Position numbers and translations under genes: made by a program. The notes under the pieces are model-generated. The model saw nothing but the letters and a program-made list of their open reading frames with translations, searched no databases and was not told the DNA's origin. Shown here one piece after another: positions 10,518 to 22,599 of a stretch of DNA of 64,000 nt; the first letter of the stretch is position 1; the number at the start of each line of letters is the position of its first letter. This DNA comes from Chaenocephalus aceratus (Eukaryota > Chordata > Actinopteri > Perciformes > Channichthyidae), in NCBI GenBank assembly GCA_023974075.1, contig JAMFTG010000308.1, positions 1-64,000 of the forward strand. The letters run 5' to 3'.

Positions 10518-10780
10518 TGTTAAAGGTCCCATGTCGTGCTTTTCCCGTTCTCACCCGTCCCCTTGTGTTATGAAGGTTTTTCTGCATGTGAACGGTCTGC
10601 AGAGTCTCACACCCTCAAAGTACACCCTGTAGCGAGTAAAACTCTAACACAGAGAAGACCCGTCTGTGCTGCCCCAGAACGCCTCGTTGGGGACTTCTCT
10701 TTTTCCATTGTTTACTTCTTGGGTATAGCGACGTAACATAACACGTACACGTTACGTCCGCGGTGCCGTTACGTTTGGAC
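10518..10780. mobile_element. piggyBac-like MITE fragment (TTAA, AGGTCCCATGTC family)
   Basis: It starts GTTAAAGGTCCCATGTCGTGC and contains CTTGTGTTATGAAGGTTTTTC, TCTAACACAGAGAAGACC and GTGCTGCCCCAGAACGCCTC, all found inverted at 17.21-17.39 kb. A TTAA precedes the AGGTCC terminus, as in piggyBac-like elements. Only one end is recognisable here. Confidence 0.6.
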
Positions 10781-10839
10781 CAATCTGCCGACTTCCTCAC
10801 ACACACACACATTCAGCGGGACGTTGCGAGGCTCGCTGC

Positions 10840-11330
10840 TGCTTCTTTCGTGTAACGTCAGAGGTCCAACTCGGTGTCGTGTAGCCATCTCTGGTCCTAA
10901 GTCGAAGAGGCCGGCTTCCGAGGGCGGTCTATATAACGGGCAGGTGGTGATTATATGTTCGGCGGTCTGCTCAGGGTCACCGCACTCGCGTGCAGAACTG
11001 TCTGCCAGGACCCACGTCTTCATCGATGTTTTGAAGCGACCGACCCCAGTTCGTAGACGGTTCAGAGCGGTCCACTGCCGGCGTGGTAGGTCGTCTCCTC
11101 CTATGGCGCCATCTCCTGGGTCCCAGATGTAGCGATGGACGCGGGAGGGCCCGGCTAGCTCCCACTCCTGCCTCCAAGCAGCCACCAACCATGCATCTCT
11201 GGAGAGGTCCTCCGAGGTGGATTGAGCATCTCTTGTGCTGCCTTGTTGAAGGGGAGGCGGGACTTGAGCCTTAGGGGCGCTGCTCTCGTTGTCGTGTTAT
11301 GCAGGATGTGCCAGTCATGCTTTTGGGCTT
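10840..11330 (-). pseudogene. Non-LTR retrotransposon ORF2 C-terminal remnant, frameshifted
   Basis: Read on the - strand, one frame gives PLRLKSRLPFNKAAQEML and another, after a frameshift near 11185, gives AAWRQEWE..RVHRYIWDPG, WTALNRLRTGVGRFKTSM and ECGDPEQTAEHIITTCPLYR. The LNRLRTGVGR motif followed by a C..H..C cluster is typical of the C-terminus of non-LTR retrotransposon polyproteins. No RT core is present, so it is a short 5'-truncated piece. The clade cannot be set by eye. It does not encode a host protein. Confidence 0.7.
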
Positions 11331-11339
11331 TCCTGAAAA

Positions 11340-12490
11340 CCAAAAAGAACATGTCGGCAGAATGCAAACCTATTTCAAATATTGGACAACAAAACATGAT
11401 AATTTACAAAGCGTTTACCTGTGAAGGCTTCTTTAAATTACATCAGGACTCTTGGATAGTGACAGGACGTTCGCAGCTGGAAGTAGCAGCTTCTACTTGA
11501 AGGTAATGTTGGTCGCTATATCAAATTCACACAAAGTTAAACCACATTTTCGAGTAAAAGATGTTGAATATTTTTGACTACAGTAAGGCGATAAACAAAA
11601 ATACAAATGGATAATGACAGACTGGTCAGAAATGCAATCAGAATTGACCTGTGAAGACCACCGCTGCTTCATATCTGAATAAAAACAACCCTAATTTAAT
11701 GCAAGTTATGATCATCGACCTTTTTCTTGCGAGGAACATAGTTTGGAGCCATCCGTGCGGCTGTGAAAGAACCGCTTTCCAGACATTAAGAAAACACAAA
11801 GACTCTTTGAAAAAAGACTGAGAAATCTCCGACCAATGAAAGCGTTCTTTGAGCTAGAAGCCATAATAATGAACTGGAAGACTTTGTAACATATCGTCTT
11901 TTATTTAAATGTTTTGAAACATTGCAATCCAGCTCCAATCCCAGTTTTTGTGACGTACCTGAGGTCTCTGTGAGGCAAGACTGGTGCCTTTTATTGTATC
12001 CTAATTACGTTATCCTGTTACATGCAATCCGTTACTCCCCACGCCTGGCCTGGCGCTCCGTTGGCTCCTCCCCCTCCCGCAGGTTGACTGGCAGTTGAAT
12101 GGACACAGATGCCGCTTTAGAGTATAAATTATTTGGAAGATGCAACAAAGACCTGGGGTTCACACTGGCCTCTGTGTGTGGCTTCCACTGAAAGGCTCTC
12201 TTCACTGCAGCTTGGTCTGAGTGGAGTCTACAGATGGGGGGTCTTTGGATGTTGGATAATTGGAGGAGAACCCCCCCCCCCCCCTCTTCCACAGCTGGCT
12301 ACAGATGGAGCACGGGACCTGATGATCAAACCGTTCTAATGTGGGCTGAGCTGGATCTCGCTGCATTCATGTGGTCTCTGTCTGGGTGTGGAAGTGATTT
12401 GGCTTCATCTGGTGTTCAGACAGGAAACACGGTGGATACGCAGTGCTGAGCTGCACGTGGGCTCGGCTGAACCGTCACCAGAGAGGCAAC
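11340..12490. other. SMURF2 intron 1 stretch without recognised element
   Basis: No coding or repeat family recognised apart from a 14-base C run at about 12271. ORFs here are short and lack motifs. Confidence 0.4.
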
Positions 12491-12501
12491 AGCACACACG
12501 T

Positions 12502-15290
12502 CCTGTACTCAAGTAGAAGTACAGATACTCGTGTTTAACAATACTCTGGTGAAAGTAGAAGTACTGACTAAACTTCTTTACTCAAGTCAAAGTAAAGAGG
12601 CTTTGAAGTGTCCTTCAGTAAAAAGTACCCATAGCTAGCAGCTGCTTTAAAGAGTACCTGACCTCCCTTTATATTAATAGAACAATAATGTCATTGTTAG
12701 CTAATGAATGTTTCCATGGTGACCAACGGCAACATGACAACGTTTCCATTGGTCCCTCTTCTTTAGAGAAGACCAGGAAGTGATGGATACACGGATCGTG
12801 TTCCAACCAATAGGCACGCAGTGACTCTGAAGAATAATGATCACGCACCAACACACATTCAGACTAAAGGAACCAGCTGTTTGGGAAATGAGAGAAGTAG
12901 AAAGTACAGGTATTTGAGTTCAACATGTAAGAAGTAGAAAGTACAGGTATTTGAGTTCAACATGAGAGAAGTAGAAAGTACAGGTATTTGAGTTCAACAT
13001 GTGAGAAGTAGAAAGTACAGGTATTTGAGTTCAACATGAGAGAAGTAGAAAGTACAGGTATTTGAGTTCAACATGTAAGAAGTAGAAAGTACAGGTATTT
13101 GAGTTCAACATGTAAGAAGTAGAAAGTACAGGTATTTGAGTTCAACATGTAAGAAGTAGAAAGTACAGGTATTTGTGTTCAACATGTTAGAAGTAGAAAG
13201 TACAGGTATTTGAGTTCAACATGTGAGAAGTAGAAAGTACAGGTATTTGAGTTCAACATGTAAGAAGTAGAAAGTACAGGTATTTGAGTTCAACATGTAA
13301 GAAGTAGAAAGTACAGGTATTTGAGTTCAACATGTAAGAAGTAGAAAGTACAGGTATTTGGGTTCAACATGTGAGAAGTAGAAAGTACAGGTATTTGTGT
13401 TCAACATGTAAGAAGTAGAAAGTACAGGTATTTGTGTTCAACATGTAAGAAGTAGAAAGTACAGGTATTTGGGTTCAACATGTAAGAAGTAGAAAGTACA
13501 GGTATTTGGGTTCAACATGTAAGAAGTAGAAAGTACAGGTATTTGAGTTCAACATGAGAGAAGTAGAAAGTACAGGTATTTGAGTTCAACATGTAAGAAG
13601 TAGAAAGTACAGGTATTTGAGTTCAACATGTAAGAAGTAGAAAGTACAGGTATTTGGGTTCAACATGTAAGAAGTAGAAAGTACAGGTATTTGAGTTCAA
13701 CATGAGAGAAGTAGAAAGTACAGGTATTTGAGTTCAACATGTAAGAAGTAGAAAGTACAGGTATTTGAGTTCAACATGTAAGAAGTAGAAAGTACAGGTA
13801 TTTGGGTTCAACATGTAAGAAGTAGAAAGTACAGGTATTTGAGTTCAACATGAGAGAAGTAGAAAGTACAGGTATTTGAGTTCAACATGTAAGAAGTAGA
13901 AAGTACAGATATTTGTGTTCAACATGTAAGAAGTAGAAAGTACAGGTATTTGAGTTCAACATGTAAGAAGTAGAAAGTACAGATATTTGAGTTCAACATG
14001 TAAGAAGTAGAAAGTACAGGTATTTGAGTTCAACATGTAAGAAGTAGAAAGTACAGGTATTTGAGTTCAACATGAGAGAAGTAGAAAGTACAGGTATTTG
14101 AGTTCAACATGTGAGAAGTAGAAAGTACAGGTATTTGAGTTCAACATGAGAGAAGTAGAAAGTACAGGTATTTGAGTTCAACATGTAAGAAGTAAAAGTA
14201 CAGGTATTTGTGTTCAACATGTAAGAAGTAGAAAGTACAGGTATTTGGGTTCAACATGTAAGAAGTAGAAAGTACAGGTATTTGAGTTCAACATGTAAGA
14301 AGTAGAAAGTACAGGTATTTGAGTTCAACGTGTAAGAAGTAGAAAGTACAGGTATTTGAGTTCAACATGTAAGAAGTAGAAAGTACAGGTATTTGAGTTC
14401 AACATGTAAGAAGTAGAAAGTACAGGTATTTGAGTTCAACATGTGAGAAGTAGAAAGTACAGGTATTTGGGTTCAACATGTGAGAAGTAGAAAGTACAGG
14501 TATTTGAGTTCAACATGTAAGAAGTAGAAAGTACAGGTATTTGAGTTCAACATGTGAGAAGTAGAAAGTACAGGTATTTGTGTTCAACATGTGAGAAGTA
14601 GAAAGTACAGGTATTTGGGTTCAACATGTGAGAAGTAGAAAGTACAGGTATTAGTGTTCAACATGTGAGAAGTAGAAAGTACAGGTATTTGTGTTCAACA
14701 TGTAAGAAGTAGAAAGTACAGGTATTTGAGTTCAACATGGAAGAAGTAGAAAGTACAGGTATTTGGGTTCAACATGTAAGAAGTAGAAAGTACAGGTATT
14801 TGAGTTCAACATGTGAGAAGTAGAAAGTACAGGTATTTGAGTTCAACATGTAAGAAGTAGAAAGTACAGGTATTTGAGTTCAACATGTAAGAAGTACAAA
14901 GTACAGGTATTTGGGTTCAACATGTGAGAAGTAGAAAGTACAGGTATTTGGGTTCAACATGTAAGAAGTAGAAAGTACAGGTATTTGAGTTCAACATGTA
15001 AGAAGTACAAAGTACAGGTATTTGGGTTCAACATGTAAGAAGTAGAAAGTAGTCAGAAAAATAAGTAGTGGAGTAAAGTACTGATACCAGAGAAAATGTA
15101 CTTAAGTACAGTAACGAAGTATTTGTTCTCCACCACTTCCCACCTCTGGCCATCATGGACTTCTCTTTAGGAAACATTTCCACATTTTGCATGAAAGAAA
15201 ACAAACACGACAGAGCAGAGCGGGAAACATGTGGTGTCGAAGAATCAAAGCGAGGACGTATAACGACCAATTATTGCACATCATTTGTAA
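12502..15290 (+). mobile_element. Family-B element with 37-bp minisatellite (copy 1, large)
   Basis: The left unique part (about 12502-12884) includes CAAGTAGAAGTACAGATACT, TTTCCATGGTGACCAACGGC and TGATGGATACACGGATCGTG. The array, about 12885-15050, is near 58 copies of a 37-bp unit (GTAAGAAGTAGAAAGTACAG plus GTATTTGAGTTCAACAT), varying mainly at GTAA/GAGA/GTGA and at the base after TTTG. The right unique part (15051-15290) has GTACTTAAGTACAGTAACG, CACCACTTCCCACCTCTGG and CATGTGGTGTCGAAGAATC. All three parts recur in inverted order at 32.1-33.8 kb. Confidence 0.85.
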
Positions 15291-15299
15291 ACATTTTCC

Positions 15300-16080
15300 T
15301 TCCCCCCGCTGAGAGCCTCCCATCATTTTAAATTGTTCCATCAATTAATGCACTGACTGGCTGGATTCCTGTTGGTTCAGCTGCTCTTCAGTGAGGACAA
15401 AGGCTTCTGCGGTCGCCGCCAGCAACGGCCCGGAGGAGACCAGATGTAGAGAAAGAAAAAGGGGGAGGAAGTGATCTCCAGACCCCGAACACTTGTCCAA
15501 ACGTCACGTCTGACAGGTGGGGAGCAGCACTTCCCTCCTTTTAGTTTTGTATTATTATTATTAAAGTATTTACTCCACTCGTGGCAATTATTATAAAACA
15601 TGTACACTTTAAGCTGTTTTTCGTAGCCCATGATGGAAAGGAGAAAGTCTTATTCAACCCCTTACCTTAAAATAGATAGGCTTTCAATCACAGCTGCCCT
15701 ATACTTGAAACATAATCACAAGTCAACACTACAATTAAGCAATCATACACGAGAGGCCTTTCTTGAACGTACGCCTGTACTGGAGTTCCAATAATGACGT
15801 TCAAGAACGGCCTCAAGTGTATGATTGCGATTCTATAACACAAACTATCATTGTAATCAACAATACCGTAAAATAATTTCATAATGTGGGCTAATTTGCT
15901 CCCAAACCTACACTTTCTGCTTTCTTCGTCAGAAAGTAGTTCCTATAAAGTAGTTCCCATGGTAACGCTAGCCGATCAATCGAACACTCCTGCTTCCCCG
16001 CTTACAGTTATTGATATAATTATAGTAAATAATATTATTAACCAATTTATTGACAACAATTCTTGAATTAGGCTATTTAT
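15300..16080. other. SMURF2 intron 1 stretch without recognised element
   Basis: Nothing recognised. A degenerate inverted pair around 15728-15835 (GCAATCATACACGAGAGGCC against CAAGTGTATGATTGCGATTC) suggests an old foldback element, but its ends are not clear. Confidence 0.35.
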
Positions 16081-16088
16081 TTATTTAT

Positions 16089-16735
16089 TTACATATTTAA
16101 CATTTTGGCTTCAGAATGAAGGTGGATGTTCATGCTGCCATTAAAAGTGCAATTCTTGAAACAGCTCTCCATGAACTCCATGCCAGACTTTTGTGCAGGT
16201 GGTGCTGTGGTGTTCACGGGTAGGTTATCGGAAGAGCTTTCCTCCAGTGGCCGTTTCATGGCGTGTCCCGGACCGGCAAAAAGCGCGTTGCTCCACATCT
16301 TGTCCAGAGATGGAGCCCAGTAGCTGCGAAGCGATGACTCGTTTTTATGCCCGCTAACGGACATGATTTCTCTGCCTCCGCCAGCCGCTGTATGCAGGTG
16401 CTTCTGACGCAATGGTTTGTGTAACGCGTAGCAGTGCCCGCCTCTTCACTAATGCGGGTCATCATGGACCCCAGGCTGTTCACCCCCAAGGGCTCCATGC
16501 TATACCACACCGCATCCCCAGGCTTCACCGACTTCCTTGGATGGTGGTAGAAAGCCTTTGCTGATTCGGGCATTTGCTTTCTTGTTCCAGTTCGAAAAGC
16601 AAACAGGCCCAACGGTATACCGTTTTTCTCAGACGCGGAGGGATACTGACTTGTTGTGAAAAGGCACGTTCTATTTGACTGTTGTTTGATCGTGGAATCA
16701 AACACGCCTATTGTTATAGAATCTACCATCATCTT
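16089..16735 (-). pseudogene. Crypton-like tyrosine recombinase remnant, frameshifted
   Basis: Two overlapping - strand frames together resemble the C-terminal half of a Crypton-type (DUF3504-like) tyrosine recombinase. The first (16256-16732) reads KNGIPLGLFAFRT, VWYSMEPLGVNSLGSMM and ATRYTNHCVRSTCIQRLAEA, with the H-x-x-R signature in NHCVRST. The second (16089-16412) reads REIMSVSGHKNESSLRSYWA, supplying the downstream GHK and the Tyr-containing SYW segment that would hold the nucleophile. The switch of frame within the shared DNA near 16370-16400 is a small indel, so no intact enzyme is made. The tail shows no domain. A host gene domesticated from Crypton is an alternative, but the frameshift and lack of exons argue for a dead transposon. 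Confidence 0.7.
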
Positions 16736-17103
16736 CAGACTGTCTAATTATTCTTTCTCTACATGTTCTTTAACCTGAAGATGTTCATACAGCCCTTTAA
16801 ATAATGTAGTAAAGAAATCCTCAGTTTGACGCCAACTACAGAGTCTGCTTTAAAGTGAACTAAGACGGTCTGTAATCCAATTTCATCTTCCCTCATAAAG
16901 TGATGAGCTGCTTTGACTCAGCAGGACATTAGTTGTGTTTTAACGGGGGTAGAAACTCGGAGAGAAATGAGTGGGCTGCATCTGTGGTTTGGAGAGGTTT
17001 GCTCTTCATGCTGAGTGGAGCATCAACACTTCAGAGTGCTGGCTTCCTAGCATTTATAACGGATATTATTTTCCTGTATACACGCTGGGGCTGCAAAGAA
17101 ATG

Positions 17104-17394
17104 TTAAAGGTCCTGTGTCATGGCCATTTCTACTGATCATAATTCCATCGTTGAGGTCTACTAAAATAAAGAAAAAAAGATTGTGTGTGTTTGAAGAAGT
17201 CCACGTATTATAAAGAGAAATGTCCAACGAGGCGTTCTGGGGCAGCACAGACAGGTCTTCTCTGTGTTAGAGTTTTAGTCGCTACGGGTGCACTTTGAGG
17301 GTTTGTGACTGCAGACCGGTTACATGCAGAAAAAGCTTCATAACACAAGGGGACGGGTAACAACCAGAAAAGCATGACATGGGACCTTGAAAGC
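17104..17394. mobile_element. piggyBac-like MITE (AGGTCC...GGACCTT)
   Basis: It begins GTTAAAGGTCCTGTGTCATG and ends CATGACATGGGACCTTGAA. The ends are inverted repeats and a TTAA precedes the left one; the right target site has decayed to TTGA. It shares the interior with 10.52-10.72 kb in opposite orientation. Its right end abuts directly the family-A array. Confidence 0.65.
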
Positions 17395-18250
17395 CCAACA
17401 TTAGCCACCTTTAGCTTAGCGGTGGTGACGTGAAGTCATGTGACCGTGCTGTAGTTCCTTTAGAGCCCAACATTAGCCACCTTTAGCTTAGCGGCGGTGA
17501 CATGAAGTCATGTGACCGTGCTGTAGTTCCTTTAGAGCCCAACATTAGCCACCTTTAGCTTAGCGGCGGTGACGTGAAGTCATGTGACCGTGCTGTAGTT
17601 CCTTTATAGCCCAACATTAGCCTCCTTTAGCTTAGCGGTGGTGACGTGAAGTCATGTGACCGTGCTGTAGTTCCTTTATAGCCCAACATTAGCCACCTTT
17701 AGCTTAGCGGTGGTGACGTGAAGTCATGTGACCGTGCTGTAGTTCCTTTATAGCCCAACATTAGCCTCCTTTAGCTTAGCGGTGGTGATGTGAAGTCATG
17801 TGACCGTGCTGTAGTTCCTTTACAGCCCAACATTAGCCTCCTTTAGCTTAGCGGTGGTGACGTGAAGTCATGTGACCGTGCTGTAGTTCCTTTACAGCCC
17901 AACATTAGCCTCCTTTAGCTTAGCGGTGGTGACGTGAAGTCATGTGACCGGGCCGTAGTTCCTTTATAGCCCAACATTAGCCGCCTTTAGCTTAGCGGTG
18001 GTGACGTGAAGTCATGTGACCGTGCTGTAGTTCCTTTATAGCCCAACATTAGCCGCCTTTAGCTTAGCGGTGGTGACGTGAAGTCATGTGACCGTGCTGT
18101 AGTTCCTTTACAGCCTAGCGTTAGCTTTTTACTTCAGAAATCATAAAGTGGTGTTAATATGTGGAGATTATCCTGCTGAACTAAACGTGTAAGTATCATA
18201 AACGTTTGTTTTACACAGAGATTATTTTCTGCCATTATCCACAGAAAAAT
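17395..18250 (+). mobile_element. Family-A element with 72-bp minisatellite (copy 3)
   Basis: About ten 72-bp units (17395-18118) are followed by the family right flank: TTTTTACTTCAGAAATCATA, AGTGGTGTTAATATGTGGAG, ATTATCCTGCTGAACTAAAC and AGATTATTTTCTGCCATTAT. The left unique part is missing, so the element starts inside the array next to the piggyBac-like MITE. Confidence 0.8.
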
Positions 18251-19684
18251 CCTTTTGCTTTTTCGTTGATAGAGCCATTGTGATAATGGATTGCGGACCT
18301 TTGTACAAAAAAACATCATCACTCCCGCGCTCTTTAACTTTAAATCAGGATCTGTAAACTGGACTCGAATAGTTCTGTCACAGGAAAAGAGAGCAGAGAG
18401 CTTGTGTTTTGGCCTCGGAGTCGTGCTTTCCTCCTGGGTGGTTTGGGAAAGACCCTCTTCAAAGACCCGCTCCGTAACCTGGCTGTGGTTCTTAATGGGT
18501 GAGACTGGATTATCAGTGAGTGTGAGGGAGGGGCGCTCCACTGAGGACTCAGCAGATTCCTGTCCTCAGGCTCTTCTCCATGTTGGCCCTCTCCAAGACC
18601 CTCTAATTCTTCCCTATTTCTCAAACTACAGCTCGCTTTGAAGTTAGAAGCTCAACTTGAGGGTGCTTCTCTGTGTCAGAGGCGGCCTAATGCATATCCA
18701 ATGTCAGGCTGAAACCCAGCTTGACTTCAGAAGCCCTTAAAGTACGTCTGTGCTGCCGCTGCTGCTGTGGAAAAAGTGACATGTGAGGATCATTAGTGAT
18801 TGACAATTATGTTATTTTAGCCGTGAGGGTTGGGATGTGAAGAAAACATGCGAGCTGTAATAAGTGTTGGACATTTTGATGGCGGTATGAGAGGACATAA
18901 TAGATTCAAAGTGTTGCATAGATTTGAACACTTTTTTGACAAAGTGCAATTCTAAGTCATTGCCCTACATTTTTAGGTAAACAGTTTCAGTTTGTTTCTG
19001 TTGTTAAGTTATCACATGGAATATCACGGTTGATCTAACCCTAGATTTTTATATTTCTTGGTCCCATCCAAATGGGCTTCGTCATACCTCTCACAAAGTA
19101 TAGCAATGGGAAGGCAATTCCTCGACACCGTCATGAATCAAAACCACAGTTAGTTCCTGGATGGAATGCAACCGGGCTCGGAGCAGCGCGTTCGCCCCGG
19201 TTTATTGTGGAAATTCACACTGCGATGGTGATAAAAGCATTGCCCTAGTAAAACCACACTATCTCACATTAACTTCTCTGGCACTCGTGTTGGAAAGAGA
19301 AACCCGTCTGGAGGTTCCCGTCACACCGGTTCGTAGGTGGAAGTAGTTCAATGCAAATCATCTTGATACTCGTCAATGAAATGCCGCGTTTCCATTGGCT
19401 CGCTTTGTTTTTCCGTTGGGAAAAGTTCTGGATAGTTCCTGATACTTTCTAGTTCCATTACCGTGTGATGGCATGGATGTATTAAGAGAAAGCATTAGAG
19501 CGTTGGAGGCGGGTTCCCCTTTGTTTTAATGAAAGTTGCTCAGCGTTGAATGATGCCGAAATGGCTCGACTCAAGAACGAAAATAACCGTATCGTCCTGG
19601 ATCTTCCGCATTCATTGGACACCGCTTAAAAACCGCTTGCAAACCGTTACATCACATTGGGTTTCTAGATTCAGCCATTAGCAC
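18251..19684. other. SMURF2 intron 1 stretch without recognised element
   Basis: No gene or repeat family recognised. Several overlapping ORFs at 18134-18641 on both strands have no motif and partly cover the family-A flank, so they are not genes. Confidence 0.4.
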
Positions 19685-19692
19685 ATTTGTAG

Positions 19693-19908
19693 TAGGGTTG
19701 CCAGAAACTGACCATGATCAAAATCGATTATTCGGCAGCCCTGGCGAATAATCGATTATCCGATTATATTATTATATATTTTGGTTGAAACTAAGCCAAA
19801 AAAAAAAAAAAAAAAAACATAAAAAATAAATAAATAAAATCGATTTTTAAAAATAATATTCGATTATGGAGACTGTAGCGAATATTCGAATAATCGCTGG
19901 CATCCCTA
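19693..19908. mobile_element. hAT-type MITE, TAGGGTTGCCAG...CTGGCATCCCTA (216 bp)
   Basis: Imperfect terminal inverted repeats flank an AT-rich interior with AATCGATTATTCG-type words and an A-rich tract. Perfect 8-bp target duplications ATTTGTAG stand at 19685-19692 and 19909-19916. The same element, inverted and split by Rex3, is at 49684-51859. Confidence 0.92.
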
Positions 19909-19916
19909 ATTTGTAG

Positions 19917-21080
19917 GCACTAATGATTTAAATAAGGGCTATTCAAATGTCCATTCTGAGAAGTCTATTTACCTCAAAATAACAAGTTAAACGTTGATTT
20001 CCAGACGTCTTTTTTCAAACTCAAGTCAGTGGGAAAGTGTTTTTGGGCCGAATGCCGTCGCATTACTGACACAGATTTTGTATTGTGCTTCAAACGCCTG
20101 ACTTACTTCCTGGGTTTATGTTGATGTTAACAATGCAGGTTACTGATTGGTCGGATGGATTTGGAACACTCATTTTTGAATGGTTAATTAGAGCAGCTTG
20201 TTCCCCTTTCATTTTCTTTTCTGGTATTTCTGTGATTATTATCGTCCCCCTGAAGCGTGCCCAGGTGAGATCACAAAGCAGGTTTGGACAGACTCTCGTT
20301 AGCTCTGATAAATATCCTCGCAGATAGTTGTACTTCCCCTGGAAACAGAGGTGGAGTTCCGGTGGTCCTGCCCAGCTGTCCGATTGGAGAAAGGGTAACC
20401 CGAGAATAACTCTTGGACGTGCGGACGGTGCTTTAAACCTGGAAGGACACGGGTTGATACGATTAGCTCCGACTAACCTCAAGCAGATGGGCGTCTCTCG
20501 AGTCTCAAGGCGAAGGAGGAAGCCGCGTTAAGCCGCAAGATGCCAACAGCTGACTGCAGGCGTCTGTCCGTGCTTTGGGCCTGACGTTTGAACCCCTTCA
20601 GTCCTCAGAAGAAAGATGTTTATATTCACACCGGATCACATTTCAAATGGCAACTCGGGCCGACGTTGGACAAAACATCCCGCAGGAATCCACGCAGAGA
20701 AAAGGAAGTCTCCGCGAGGGAAACAAATTGTGATATTTCAACACTGGGTTTTTCAACACTCTTGCCGTCAGGAATCCTAAGTATGCTCAGAGTCCCATCG
20801 GTTGTCCGTTGCCTCAGACGTGTAGCTGTCTGGTTGATAAGAGTGGCGGGTTCAATATGTAACTAACCTTCAGATGTCTGCTGACGTAGACAGTCATGTC
20901 GGGACATTTTTCAGAAATGTAACACCATATTTATCACTTATGTACTTGTACCTCTTACGTCCTACTGTCCAGAGTCTTAAGGCTAGAGGAATGCTTTGGT
21001 TTCCTTTGGCGTCCCACAACTGAACTAATGTTTGTGTTTTGGATGCATTGATACATTCAACTCTGGCCTGTTCAAAATGC
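19917..21080. other. SMURF2 intron 1 stretch without recognised element
   Basis: No supported gene. Several ORFs of 60-130 codons occur on both strands at 20085-20870 without motifs or splice support. Confidence 0.4.
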
Positions 21081-21090
21081 AAGGCTCTAT

Positions 21091-21658
21091 TAGGGTTGGG
21101 CGATATTGAAAAATATATTATCAAGATATTTTTCAAGCAGTATCACGATAGACGATATATATCACGATATTTTTTCATGTCGGTTATTATGGTTATTTTT
21201 CAAGTTACTTAACAGAACAAGCACCTACAAGGTAACGGAAACTAAAACAAAAAGGAGCAACGGACCAAAATAGCATTTCAAGCTGGTTTTTATTTCTGAA
21301 ATGAATCCCCTGAATGAAACAATTCAACATTCTGATATGGCTTTCAAGGCATTCTTTCTCAGTATAAACATGAACTTTCTGAGGTAGCACTAGCAGTGAA
21401 CATCAATAAACGAAAAGGAGGGTAAAACATAACTAAGTCAAACATAAAACATCAATGAGGAAAAGTCAGTGCCAAACAATTAAATGTAAACTTTCGACTT
21501 GAAGTGCAATAAAAGACTTTAGCATAACGGAAGGGAAAAGTTTATTTTTTTTTATAGTTTATTTTTTTTATCACGATAGATACGATATCTCTGAAAAAGA
21601 CATATCGTGGAGACCTAATATCGTCGCGACGATATATATCGTCATATCGCCCACCCTA
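21091..21658. mobile_element. hAT-type MITE, TAGGGTTGGGCGATAT family (568 bp)
   Basis: The ends read TAGGGTTGGGCGATAT and ATATCGCCCACCCTA, with additional subterminal ATATCGTGATA-like inverted words. Perfect 8-bp target duplications GGCTCTAT stand at 21083-21090 and 21659-21666. No transposase coding is seen. Confidence 0.92.
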
Positions 21659-21794
21659 GGCTCTATTGTTATGTTCAGAGTAGCTACAGTGTAGATTATG
21701 GCAATGAAAAACTTAAGTCCACAGGCTCCTCCAACAATGCAACATGAATATATACGTGACATAAAAACAAATAAAATAGTGCAAGAGAATGTTG

Positions 21795-21900
21795 TAATTA
21801 TGTCTTTATTAGGATCCCCATTAGCACTAGCATGAGCATTGGCTCTTCTTCCTGGGGTCCTCACACACTCAAAACATACATAAACATACAACAAAATTAA
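21795..21900 (-). mobile_element. Probable LINE 3' end fragment
   Basis: TTTATTAGGATCCCCATTAG and TCTTCCTGGGGTCCTCACAC are words I associate with the 3' end of a common teleost LINE in reverse orientation. There is no coding part, so the call is tentative. Confidence 0.4.
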
Positions 21901-22599
21901 AACAAAACAAAACAGCTCATAATTTCATTGCTATTTACAGTGAAATTAAGTGAAACTAAAATGGTCATCCAATTATCGCCATCCTACGGCCAAACAAAGT
22001 AAATACAAAATAAGTGTACATAATAATATATGCATACATAGCCACAGGCACAGTTCAAATGATGATCATATGTTGCATTCAGCATGTTTCAGGTCCTTCG
22101 TTATGAAAGTCGTTGCGCAGCCTTCGTGGAATGCCTCGGGGTTTGATAACTTGTGTCTCGTCCCGTTATAAAAAACCTCAACAATGTGGCTCGACTCGAC
22201 AACCTGCCCTCGAGGCCGAGCTATACTTGGGTCAGACGTGATTATGACTCATGTCTCGTAGACTAAACGCGTGTCATCTAATTTAAACACGACTTGCATC
22301 ACACATAAAAGCCGTTTATGGCATGCACCTGCACATGGCGCCAATCGCCCTGAACTGAGGACGAACAGCGCAAGACATGCGGGAAGGAATTGGGATCAAA
22401 GTAACCGCATGCTTCATCTTAAGGTTAGCGTCCTCTGCAGCGTCTGAAGCTTTGATATCCAAATTCTGTATTTCCACAGCAACAACATTTAAAAAGAGGC
22501 ATAGCACTGTCAGATTAATGACGTGTTGCTTTCTTAGTCCATCTCTTTGTGTTTCGGACATTCGGGCAGCTTAAATCACCCTCGAGTTGTCTTTTAATG

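Noticed and set aside
12885..15050. CRISPR-like look of the regular 37-bp repeat
   Set aside because: No unique spacers: units are head-to-tail and near identical, and the host is a vertebrate. It is a minisatellite.
16256..16732. Host gene of the Crypton-derived recombinase class
   Set aside because: The domain is split across two frames by an indel, with no exons or start, so a dead transposon is the simpler reading.
18134..18641. 135-codon - strand and 116-codon + strand ORFs
   Set aside because: They overlap each other and the family-A right flank, which is repeated elsewhere without an open frame.
22316..22574. Opposed ORFs on both strands ending near an L2 tail
   Set aside because: Neither shows a family motif; the overlap on both strands indicates chance.
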